Made by a program: the position numbers and the translations under genes. Below, piece by piece: positions 1 to 5,433 of a stretch of DNA of 5,433 nucleotides. Numbering within the stretch: position 1 is the first letter of the stretch; each line of letters begins with the position of its first letter. The DNA is taken from contig SLRW01000077.1 of the NCBI GenBank assembly GCA_007130745.1, positions 1 through 5,433 of the forward strand, in the 5' to 3' direction. The notes beneath the pieces were generated by a model that saw only the letters and a program-made list of their open reading frames with translations, searched no databases and was not told where the DNA came from. The DNA is from Gammaproteobacteria bacterium (GTDB lineage: Bacteria; Pseudomonadota; Gammaproteobacteria; UBA5335; SLRW01).

Positions 1-1325
1 AGGCCCCTCGGGGTGGGCGCTTCCAGCCACCACAGTATGGCCAGACCCAGATACACACTGCCCAGAATCAGCAGGGTATGGCCTGTGCCCACCAGGCCCA
101 GCAACACGAACCCGGTCACCAGGGTGCCGACAATCGCGCCCAGGGTATTGGTCATCACCAGACGCCCCAGGGTGTCGCCGGGCGCGGCCCGGCGTGCCTG
201 CAACATACGCAGCAAATAGGGCAACACCGCGCCCAGCACAATCCCCGGGATCAGCATCACCACGGCGGCCACCGAGGCCACCGCACCGATATAGGCCCAC
301 CAGCCCAGACCCCCACCGATATAACCCAGCCCGGCAGTTGCGATATAGAACAGCCAGGGCGAGGTCACAGTGACCACCGCACCCAGAACCAGCAGCCCGG
401 CCAGGACCGGACGCACCGGCAAGCGCGGCTGCGCGGCCAGCCAGCGCGCCAGTACCGCGCCCACGGCCAGTGCGATCAGGAACATCGACAACACCAGGGC
501 GTAGGTATACACGGAGTTCTGCAACACCTGCGAGAACAGGCGCGTCCACACCACCTCCACCCCCAGGGTGGCGGCCCCCGAGAAAAAGGCCACCAGCCAG
601 ATACTGGTGTGAGTGCCTTCCGGGCCGGGATGCTGATCGGCGTCAGGCGGCGCTGTCGTCACCGGCCTGGCCGATTTTGAGGGCGCATGAACCGCCGCCC
701 CGGCGGCAATCAACAACGCACACAGGCCCACCGCGATATCCAGCCCCACCGCCAGCAAATAGGCGCCGTGAAAGCCGAGCAATACCGGCAGCACAAAGCC
801 GGCTGCCAGCGCACCGCTGGCCGAGCCGGCGGTATTGACCGCATACAGCGCCGCGCCGGTATGTGCCAGCGCCGCGCGGCTTTGCGCCATGTGTTGCACC
901 ATCAGCGGCAGGGTGCCGCCCATGAGAAAGGCGGGCAGCAACAAAATACTCGCCGCAATCGCCGCCTTGGCCAGGGTCTCCAGTGCCGGCACGCCGCCAA
1001 TCATCCCAAACAGGGCCGGATACAGCGCATGGTAGGCATCCACTAACACAAAATGCCCCAGAGCGGAGATGGCTACGCCCACCTCCAGCCAGCCGAACAA
1101 CCGCAGGCTGCTGCCGGTACGCGCCGCACGCCGGCCCCAGAACCAGCCCCCAAGGGCAATACCGGTGAAAAAGATGGCGATGGTCAGGGCGGCCGCCTGG
1201 GCCGTACTGCCAAACAGCAGGCCCAGCTCACGCACCCACAGCACCTGATACACCAGCGCGGCAAAACCGGACACGAAGAAAAGCGGCAACAAGACGGCCG
1301 GACTGTCACGCAGGCTGGATTTCAT
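1..1325 (-). CDS. Fused MFS/spermidine-synthase-like membrane protein (N-terminal part, cut by window edge)
   Basis: Reading the minus strand from the ATG at 1325 gives 441 uninterrupted codons that run off the window at position 1, so the C-terminus is missing. The protein is strongly hydrophobic, with about ten or more likely membrane segments. It starts with the family-typical motif SGFAALVYQVLWVREL (residues 19-34). A similar block, SGAATLGVEVVWTRLF, recurs at 249-264. The pair LPAFLMGGTLPLM (129-141) with NTAGSASGALAAGF (164-177) is echoed by IPGIVLGAVLPYL (359-371) with NTLGAIVGTLVTGF (393-406). The membrane part is therefore an internal duplication joined by a polar linker at about 212-240. 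In the family this part usually precedes a soluble spermidine/spermine-synthase-like domain, but that region lies outside the window, so aminopropyltransferase activity cannot be judged. The start is supported by GGAAA at 1334-1338, 8 nt upstream. The gene is divergent from the one at 1462. A plain MFS-like transporter is the alternative. Confidence 0.85.
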   Translation of the reverse strand, partial: MKSSLRDSPAVLLPLFFVSGFAALVYQVLWVRELGLLFGSTAQAAALTIAIFFTGIALGGWFWGRRAARTGSSLRLFGWLEVGVAISALGHFVLVDAYHALYPALFGMIGGVPALETLAKAAIAASILLLPAFLMGGTLPLMVQHMAQSRAALAHTGAALYAVNTAGSASGALAAGFVLPVLLGFHGAYLLAVGLDIAVGLCALLIAAGAAVHAPSKSARPVTTAPPDADQHPGPEGTHTSIWLVAFFSGAATLGVEVVWTRLFSQVLQNSVYTYALVLSMFLIALAVGAVLARWLAAQPRLPVRPVLAGLLVLGAVVTVTSPWLFYIATAGLGYIGGGLGWWAYIGAVASVAAVVMLIPGIVLGAVLPYLLRMLQARRAAPGDTLGRLVMTNTLGAIVGTLVTGFVLLGLVGTGHTLLILGSVYLGLAILWWLEAPTPRG

Positions 1326-1353
1326 CACATGAGTTTCCGTACACGCCGCAAAA

Positions 1354-1390
1354 ACGTTATATTGTATCACTCAAGGCCGCAGCATAAATG
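1354..1390 (-). promoter_or_regulatory. Candidate promoter for the MFS/spermidine-synthase-like gene
   Basis: On the minus strand, TACAAT (1366-1361) matches the sigma-70 -10 consensus at five of six positions and lies in a locally AT-rich stretch (GATACAATATAAC). The -35 position, around 1383-1389, is poor (TTTATG or ATTTAT depending on spacing). Transcription would begin near 1354, giving a leader of about 29 nt before the ATG at 1325. It is placed by eye only. Confidence 0.3.
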
Positions 1391-1394
1391 CCGA

Positions 1395-1423
1395 TTGTTT
1401 AGCGACCGGCTTTTGGCCAGAAT
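1395..1423 (+). promoter_or_regulatory. Candidate promoter for the tandem isomerase/DsbA-like gene
   Basis: On the plus strand, TTGTTT (1395-1400) and CAGAAT (1418-1423) are separated by 17 nt. They match the sigma-70 -35 and -10 boxes at three and four of six positions. Transcription would start near 1430, about 30 nt before the ATG at 1462. The match is weak. It is listed because the gene starts a separate transcription unit, so its promoter probably lies in this 136-bp divergent gap. Confidence 0.22.
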
Positions 1424-1452
1424 CAATACATGGCCACCCCCCTCGCCCTGCT

Positions 1453-1457
1453 GGAGG
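1453..1457 (+). promoter_or_regulatory. Ribosome binding site for the gene starting at 1462
   Basis: GGAGG lies 4 nt before the ATG at 1462. The spacing is somewhat short, but the core is strong. It favours this start over the out-of-frame ATG at 1430, which has no comparable site and would give a protein lacking the conserved domain start. Confidence 0.7.
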
Positions 1458-1461
1458 CACC

Positions 1462-2688
1462 ATGCCACGCCTGGAATTTTACTTTGATGTTGTTTGCCCC
1501 TACGCCATGCTGGCGTCCACCCGTGTCGAGGCGCTGGCCAAGCGTACCGGCCATGAGCTGGAATTGCGCCCGGTTCTGCTCGGAGGCATCTATCGCCTGG
1601 TCAATAACCCGGACCACCCCTCGGCCGCCTGGGCGCAAAACAAGCAGCTCATGACCTACCGCGACCTGCACCGCCAGGCTGAATTGCATGATGTGCCTCT
1701 GCGCTTTCCCGAGCAGCACCCGCGACGCACGGTTGAAGCCATGCGCCTGCTCACCCTGCTCGACCAGCCGACCATGGCCGCTCTCATGCACGCCCTGTAC
1801 CGCGCCTACTGGATTGACAACCGCGATATCAGTGAGCGTGAAGTGCTGGCGGAAATAGCCCGGGAACATGACGTGGACCCGGCGCTGATGGACGACTCCC
1901 GGGCCAGCGAAAAGCTGCGTGAAAACACGGCCGAAGCGGTTGAGCACGGCGCCTTCGGCGTGCCCACTTTCACACTTGGCGAGCTGCTCTGGTGGGGCGT
2001 GGATCGCATGCACTTCCTGGAGGCCGACCTGGGCGGCCAACCGCAAGCCTACAGACCACAACCCTCAACGCCCGCCCGGCTGGAGGTCTTTCATGATTTC
2101 TCCAGCCCTTTCTCCTATCTGGGCTCAACGCAGATCCAAGCCATTGCCCGTGAACACGGCGCCGAGCTTCACTGGCGCCCCATGCTGCTCGGCGCGCTGT
2201 TTCGCAGCATCGGCACGCCGATGTTGCCCATGCTTGAGATGAACGAGCACCGCCGCAACTGGGGCGCGGCCGATCTGGAGCGCTGGGCGCGTGAATGGGG
2301 CGTGCCCTTTCGCTTTACCAGCCATTTCCCGATCAACACGGTACTGGCGCTGCGCTGTGCCAATATCGACAGTCGACTGACCCCGGCCTTTTACCAGGCT
2401 GTCTGGGCCGACAACCGCAATCTGAGTGACGAAGCCGTGCTCCGGGAGGTCATCAGCGAGCAGGGGCTGGATGCCGATGAAATAATTGAACAGGCCCTGG
2501 CGCAGTCCAACAAGGACACCATTCGCGCCAACACCGAACGTGCCGAGGCGCTGGGTGCCTGCGGCGCGCCCACCTTCGTGGTCAATGGCCGATACGTTTT
2601 CTGGGGCCAGGACCGGCTGGAGATGGTCCGCCGCGCGCTGGACGGCTGGGAACCGGCTATCGACCGCGAACTGGCGGCCGCAAAATAA
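1462..2688 (+). CDS. Tandem-domain 2-hydroxychromene-2-carboxylate isomerase / DsbA-like thioredoxin-fold protein
   Basis: The 408-residue product holds two homologous copies of the HCCA-isomerase/kappa-class GST type of DsbA fold, at about residues 3-192 and 206-400. Single-domain relatives are about 200 residues, so this is a duplicated fusion. The copies align at an offset of 202-203: LEFYFDVVCPYAML (4-17) with LEVFHDFSSPFSYL (207-220), LRPVLLGGIYR (35-45) with WRPMLLGALFR (238-248), WIDNRDIS (117-124) with WADNRNLS (315-322), and the cis-Pro motif GVPTF (166-170) with GAPTF (368-372). Domain 2 ends in the family-typical FWGQDRLEM (380-388). At the position that is Ser in glutathione-dependent HCCA isomerases, domain 1 has Cys12 while domain 2 keeps Ser215. 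There is no signal peptide or membrane segment, so it is probably cytoplasmic. Known relatives isomerise aromatic-degradation intermediates or act as thiol transferases, but no aromatic-degradation genes are nearby and the substrate is unknown. It converges on the oxidase genes and has its own transcription unit. Confidence 0.88.
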   Translation: MPRLEFYFDVVCPYAMLASTRVEALAKRTGHELELRPVLLGGIYRLVNNPDHPSAAWAQNKQLMTYRDLHRQAELHDVPLRFPEQHPRRTVEAMRLLTLLDQPTMAALMHALYRAYWIDNRDISEREVLAEIAREHDVDPALMDDSRASEKLRENTAEAVEHGAFGVPTFTLGELLWWGVDRMHFLEADLGGQPQAYRPQPSTPARLEVFHDFSSPFSYLGSTQIQAIAREHGAELHWRPMLLGALFRSIGTPMLPMLEMNEHRRNWGAADLERWAREWGVPFRFTSHFPINTVLALRCANIDSRLTPAFYQAVWADNRNLSDEAVLREVISEQGLDADEIIEQALAQSNKDTIRANTERAEALGACGAPTFVVNGRYVFWGQDRLEMVRRALDGWEPAIDRELAAAK

Positions 2689-2689
2689 T

Positions 2690-2713
2690 ACGGGCGGGGA
2701 TGAACCCGCCCGT
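2690..2713 (-). terminator. Intrinsic terminator hairpin between convergent genes, possibly bidirectional
   Basis: ACGGGCGGG (2690-2698) and CCCGCCCGT (2705-2713) form a perfect 9-bp GC-rich stem with a 6-nt loop. Read on the minus strand, the stem begins 8 nt after the subunit I stop and is followed by ATTATTTTG, a U-rich tail typical of Rho-independent termination. Read on the plus strand it begins just after the stop at 2688, but the tail is CATGCCTTC, which is much weaker. It is therefore mainly the terminator of the oxidase operon and may also help end the plus-strand transcript. Confidence 0.8.
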
Positions 2714-2721
2714 CATGCCTT

Positions 2722-4419
2722 CTACCAGAGTTGCACGCCGGGCACGCCTACATAACCCCTGACCTGTTCAATCAGCATGGGAGCATAGGCTATGGCCACC
2801 AGCACCACGGTGAGCAGCGTCCACAGCCCCAGCCGCTCCATAATCATCACATGGCGCTTGGGTGTGCCGTCAGCCTGATACGGGCCGGACAAGGTCTCGG
2901 TGAACTCCGGCATCGGCGGCAACTCGGCCGCGCGGCGGCGCAGCAGCGTACCCACGATCACCCAGAAGAACAGCGCCCCGGCCACAAACAGGATCACCCC
3001 ACCCAGCCCGGACAGCGCCGCCGGGAAGGCCGCGTTGGCATAGACATCAGCATATTCACCGGCAATATCGGAGATTTTGGAACGCCGCGGCACACCCAGC
3101 ACGCCCTGCCAGTGCATGCCCACGGCAAAGGTCATCATGCCCACAAACCACAGCCACACCGAGGCCAGCGCCGCTTTCGGCGCCAGCAGCGTGCGTCCGC
3201 TCAGATGCGGAATCAGCGCAAAGGCCAGGCCCATAAAGGTCATGGTCACGGCCGTGCCCACAGTGATGTGGAAATGGCCAGGGATAAAGGCCGTGTTATG
3301 CACCACCAGGTTGAGATTGAAACTCGCCAGCACCATGCCGCCGGCGCCACCGAAGATGAAGGTCACCATGGCCAGAACCGAAGCGGTGAAGGCGGCATTT
3401 TTCCAGGGCAGCACGGGGATCCAGCCGAAGACACCCCGGCCGCCACGCGCGCGCCCGCCATTTTCCAGCGAAGCGGCCACGGTAAAGGCCGTAATCAGGC
3501 TGGGGATGGCCACAAAAGCGGTCATGATGTTGTGCACCAGCTTCCAGGCCACGGGGATGCCCGGGTCGGCGTACTGGTGGTGGAAGCCCACCGGGATGGA
3601 AAACAGCAGGAACATCAAAAACACCAGCCGCACCATCGGGTCGGAGACCAGCTTGCCACCGGCCTGTTTGGGCACGATGGCGTACCAGGCGATATAGGCC
3701 GGCAACAGCCAGAAATACACAATCGGATGGCCGGTGTACCAGAACAGCGTGCGGAACAACTGCGGATCCGCACCCTCGACCCAGCCCAGTGACCAGGGCA
3801 GCAGTATGAACAACACCCCCACGGCCAGCCCCACCGAGGCAATGGCCCACATAATCCAGGTCACCACCGCCATGTAGGTCACCAGCGGCGTGGGCTGCCC
3901 CGGGTTGGCGCGGCGCCAGCCCAGATACATGTCAAAGGTCAGCGCCGCGGTCACCAGGGTGGCGACCACCACCAGCGCCAGACCCAGATAAAAGGCCGGG
4001 TGGCCCTGCATCGGCGGGTACAGGGTGTAGAGTACGTTGCTGGTATCGGCCACCATCGCCGCGCCGGCCATCAGCGTGCCGACGGTCATCATCCAGAAGG
4101 CCAGCCAGGCCCCCGGCATGCGCGGGCGCATACCCAGTTCGCGCGCCGGCAGATACAGCAGCAGGCCACAGATGAAATAGCTGGTAAACACCAGCGCCAT
4201 GAGCACGCCATGCAGCGTCAGGCCCTGATAGTAGGAACTCAGCGGCAAGTAGTCATAGATATCGATGCCGGCGTAATTCAGCGCCTGAGGCGGGCCGAGC
4301 AAAAAACCCAGCAGCATGGCGGCCAGCCCCACCCCCAGGAACGCCAGGGTGACTCGCTTTTCGGGCGCCCCCTGCAGGGCGCGGCCGGCGGGGACATTCG
4401 CTGATCCGGTCATGGCCAT
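2722..4419 (-). CDS. cbaA: ba3-type (B-family) cytochrome c oxidase subunit I
   Basis: This 565-residue integral membrane protein is the catalytic subunit that reduces O2 to water and pumps protons. About 13 membrane helices can be counted, and the length matches Thermus ba3 subunit I. Visible ligands are His70 (in TLHGVLMAL) and His384 for low-spin heme b, His382 (in PGHFHITVG) for high-spin heme a3, and His231, His280 and His281 for CuB. Tyr235, in GHPIVYFWLLPAY, would form the His-Tyr cross-link with His231. HHQYADPG (280-287) is a B-family signature. Tyr242, Tyr246, Ser307 and Thr310 match the ba3 K-pathway residues at a constant offset of two. These residues separate it from A-type oxidases and from nitric oxide reductases. 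The start at 4419 is set by AGGAAGGA (4426-4433), 6 nt upstream; the in-frame ATG at 4413 is less well spaced. It follows subunit II by 38 nt and is the last gene before a terminator. No truncation is seen. Confidence 0.95.
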   Translation of the reverse strand: MAMTGSANVPAGRALQGAPEKRVTLAFLGVGLAAMLLGFLLGPPQALNYAGIDIYDYLPLSSYYQGLTLHGVLMALVFTSYFICGLLLYLPARELGMRPRMPGAWLAFWMMTVGTLMAGAAMVADTSNVLYTLYPPMQGHPAFYLGLALVVVATLVTAALTFDMYLGWRRANPGQPTPLVTYMAVVTWIMWAIASVGLAVGVLFILLPWSLGWVEGADPQLFRTLFWYTGHPIVYFWLLPAYIAWYAIVPKQAGGKLVSDPMVRLVFLMFLLFSIPVGFHHQYADPGIPVAWKLVHNIMTAFVAIPSLITAFTVAASLENGGRARGGRGVFGWIPVLPWKNAAFTASVLAMVTFIFGGAGGMVLASFNLNLVVHNTAFIPGHFHITVGTAVTMTFMGLAFALIPHLSGRTLLAPKAALASVWLWFVGMMTFAVGMHWQGVLGVPRRSKISDIAGEYADVYANAAFPAALSGLGGVILFVAGALFFWVIVGTLLRRRAAELPPMPEFTETLSGPYQADGTPKRHVMIMERLGLWTLLTVVLVAIAYAPMLIEQVRGYVGVPGVQLW

Positions 4420-4425
4420 TTTCTG

Positions 4426-4433
4426 TCCTTCCT
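4426..4433 (-). promoter_or_regulatory. Ribosome binding site for oxidase subunit I
   Basis: On the minus strand, AGGAAGGA lies 6 nt before the ATG at 4419, which is near-ideal spacing. It decides between this ATG and a second in-frame ATG two codons downstream. The gene therefore has its own ribosome binding site and does not depend on translational coupling across the 38-nt gap after subunit II. Confidence 0.75.
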
Positions 4434-4457
4434 GTAATCAGTCCAGCCCAAAGGCAC

Positions 4458-5414
4458 TTAATCCAGCCTCAGGGACTGGCGTTGTTCCAGCACATCCGCA
4501 GGACTCAGACCCAGTCCGCGGCGTTGTTCGACTTCTTCCCGCGTAATGGGCTCAAAGCCTTCCGGCAGGGCGTCTTCATTACCCCAGGCATGTAGCGCAT
4601 GGTTAAGCGTGGCGGCCACGTCGGCATCCGACAGCCGGGCCATGCCGGGCATCATGCCGCGATAGCTCACGCCCTTGACCTCAATCGCGCCGGCCAGGCC
4701 ATAAAGCACCACATCAATGAGATAATCGCGACCACCTTCGGGCACCACCAGCGCCGGCATGTGATCAGCCAGTGGCGGGAAGGCACCACGCGAACCACTG
4801 CCATCGCGCTGGTGACAGGCCGCGCACTGGGCGTTGTAGGCACTCTCGGCAGCCCCCCGCCAGTCGGCATCTTCAGGTTCCAGCGTCGGCTCATCGGCCT
4901 CGGCGACCACCGCATCCGGATCCGTCACCACAATGCGGCCCAGCATATTCTGGTGAGCGACGCCGCAATACTGGTTACAGATCATCAGGTACTCGCCGGG
5001 CCGGTCAAAAGTGTATTTTAATGAGGCAATATCGCCGGGGATTAACTCAACATTAATGCCGGTCCCGCGCACCTGGAAGCCGTGGATCACATCCCGGCTG
5101 GTCATGCGGAAGGTGACCTCCGAACCGGCGGGGATTTCGATCTGGCCAGGAACAAAGCTGAAGGCCATGGCCACCATATTGACCTGGTAGCTATTATCGC
5201 CGGTTTGCACCACCCCGGGGTTGGCGAATTCGTCCATGGCCAGGATTTTTTGCGGATCCTGGCGCGGTTCGGCATGACCGATATGCGCGCCGTGCATGGA
5301 CACAGCGTAGAAAACCAGGGCCACGAACATCACGATCAGGATCAGCGAGAAGCCGACCCAGATGCGTTCATAGCGTTCGATGGTTTCGTGTGTAGCGTGA
5401 TCATCCCCGGCCAT
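4458..5414 (-). CDS. cbaB: ba3-type cytochrome c oxidase subunit II with fused C-terminal cytochrome c domain
   Basis: This 318-residue protein is the electron-entry subunit. It has a short charged N-terminus, one membrane helix (about 18-40) and a CuA cupredoxin domain (about 70-165). A c-type cytochrome domain (about 185-278) and a charged tail follow. The CuA ligands His111 (in DVIHGF), Cys146, Gln148, Cys150, His154 and Met157 (in CNQYCGVAHQNM) match Thermus ba3 at a constant offset of three. This includes Gln where A-type enzymes carry Glu. Glu16 (in RYERIW) corresponds to the ba3 Glu15 at the K-pathway entrance. The c-heme site is CAACH (197-201), with a probable axial Met in RGMMPGM (252-258). 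Thermus ba3 subunit II is about 168 residues and has no heme c, so the extra 150 residues are a fusion resembling caa3-type subunit II. There is no cleaved signal peptide; the helix acts as an anchor with the domains in the periplasm. GGGGAGGG (5421-5428) supports the start. Confidence 0.94.
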   Translation of the reverse strand: MAGDDHATHETIERYERIWVGFSLILIVMFVALVFYAVSMHGAHIGHAEPRQDPQKILAMDEFANPGVVQTGDNSYQVNMVAMAFSFVPGQIEIPAGSEVTFRMTSRDVIHGFQVRGTGINVELIPGDIASLKYTFDRPGEYLMICNQYCGVAHQNMLGRIVVTDPDAVVAEADEPTLEPEDADWRGAAESAYNAQCAACHQRDGSGSRGAFPPLADHMPALVVPEGGRDYLIDVVLYGLAGAIEVKGVSYRGMMPGMARLSDADVAATLNHALHAWGNEDALPEGFEPITREEVEQRRGLGLSPADVLEQRQSLRLD

Positions 5415-5420
5415 GTCATG

Positions 5421-5428
5421 CCCTCCCC
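5421..5428 (-). promoter_or_regulatory. Ribosome binding site for oxidase subunit II
   Basis: On the minus strand, GGGGAGGG contains GGAGG and lies 6 nt before the ATG at 5414. A second ATG at 5419 is out of frame and too close to the site. The window ends just upstream, so the operon promoter and any preceding gene cannot be seen. Confidence 0.65.
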
Positions 5429-5433
5429 AGGAA

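Noticed and set aside
78..680. A 200-codon open frame on the plus strand, and further plus-strand frames up to 1487.
   Set aside because: They lie opposite the intact minus-strand membrane protein (1-1325), have His/Gln/Arg/Pro-rich compositions and carry no domain motifs.
1361..1374. A possible FNR-like site (TTGAGTGATACAAT on the minus strand), tempting near genes of an aerobe with a low-oxygen-type oxidase.
   Set aside because: The right half does not match ATCAA at the required spacing, and the site is not next to the oxidase operon, whose promoter lies outside the window.
1430..1654. An alternative ATG at 1430 opening a 74-codon plus-strand frame.
   Set aside because: It is out of frame with the real gene, lacks a ribosome binding site and mostly overlaps the conserved first domain in another frame.
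1423..2061. A 212-codon open frame on the minus strand opposite the first domain of the isomerase-like gene.
   Set aside because: The plus strand has clear, duplicated domain motifs and a GGAGG site. The minus-strand frame has no recognisable motifs.
2731..3792. A 353-codon open frame on the plus strand opposite oxidase subunit I.
   Set aside because: Its translation is rich in His, Gln, Gly and Arg with no recognisable fold, as expected of the complement of a GC-rich membrane-protein gene. The opposite strand encodes subunit I with all ligands intact.
2722..4419. Possible identity as a nitric oxide reductase or A-type oxidase subunit I.
   Set aside because: The cross-link Tyr in GHPIVYFWLLPAY, the HHQYADPG signature and the CuA-bearing partner subunit point to a ba3-type oxidase.

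Overview
The window is GC-rich, densely coding DNA from a bacterium. The gene content (a B-type/ba3 heme-copper oxidase with a cytochrome-c-bearing subunit II, a fused MFS/spermidine-synthase-like membrane protein and a two-domain HCCA-isomerase/DsbA-like protein) and the Shine-Dalgarno-led starts suggest an aerobic proteobacterium, probably a gammaproteobacterium. That placement is an inference without a database search. There are four protein genes, one of them cut by the window edge. I see no RNA genes, insertion sequences, CRISPR arrays or attachment sites.

Layout. (1) Positions 1-1325, minus strand: the N-terminal 441 codons of a polytopic membrane protein of the fused MFS/spermidine synthase family; its C-terminus lies outside the window. 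(2) Positions 1326-1461: a divergent intergenic region with weak candidate promoters in both directions. (3) Positions 1462-2688, plus strand: a 408-residue protein made of two tandem HCCA-isomerase/kappa-GST-like (DsbA-fold) domains, with Cys at the active position in the first and Ser in the second. (4) Positions 2690-2713: a perfect 9-bp-stem hairpin between two convergent genes, best read as the terminator of the oxidase operon and possibly shared. (5) Positions 2722-4419 and 4458-5414, minus strand: subunit I and subunit II of a ba3-type cytochrome c oxidase. They are transcribed in the order II then I with a 38-nt gap, each with a strong ribosome binding site.

How the genes work together. 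Subunits II and I form a terminal oxidase. Electrons would enter through the C-terminal c-heme or the CuA centre of subunit II and pass to heme b and then the heme a3/CuB site of subunit I, where O2 is reduced with proton pumping. All metal ligands and the residues of the single K-type proton pathway known from Thermus thermophilus ba3 are present, at nearly constant offsets. The other two genes are on separate transcription units and nothing in the sequence ties them to the oxidase. I do not see a clearly new system. The points most worth a second look are the c-heme fusion on a ba3-type subunit II with its short duplicated tail motif, and the asymmetric tandem isomerase/DsbA-like protein.
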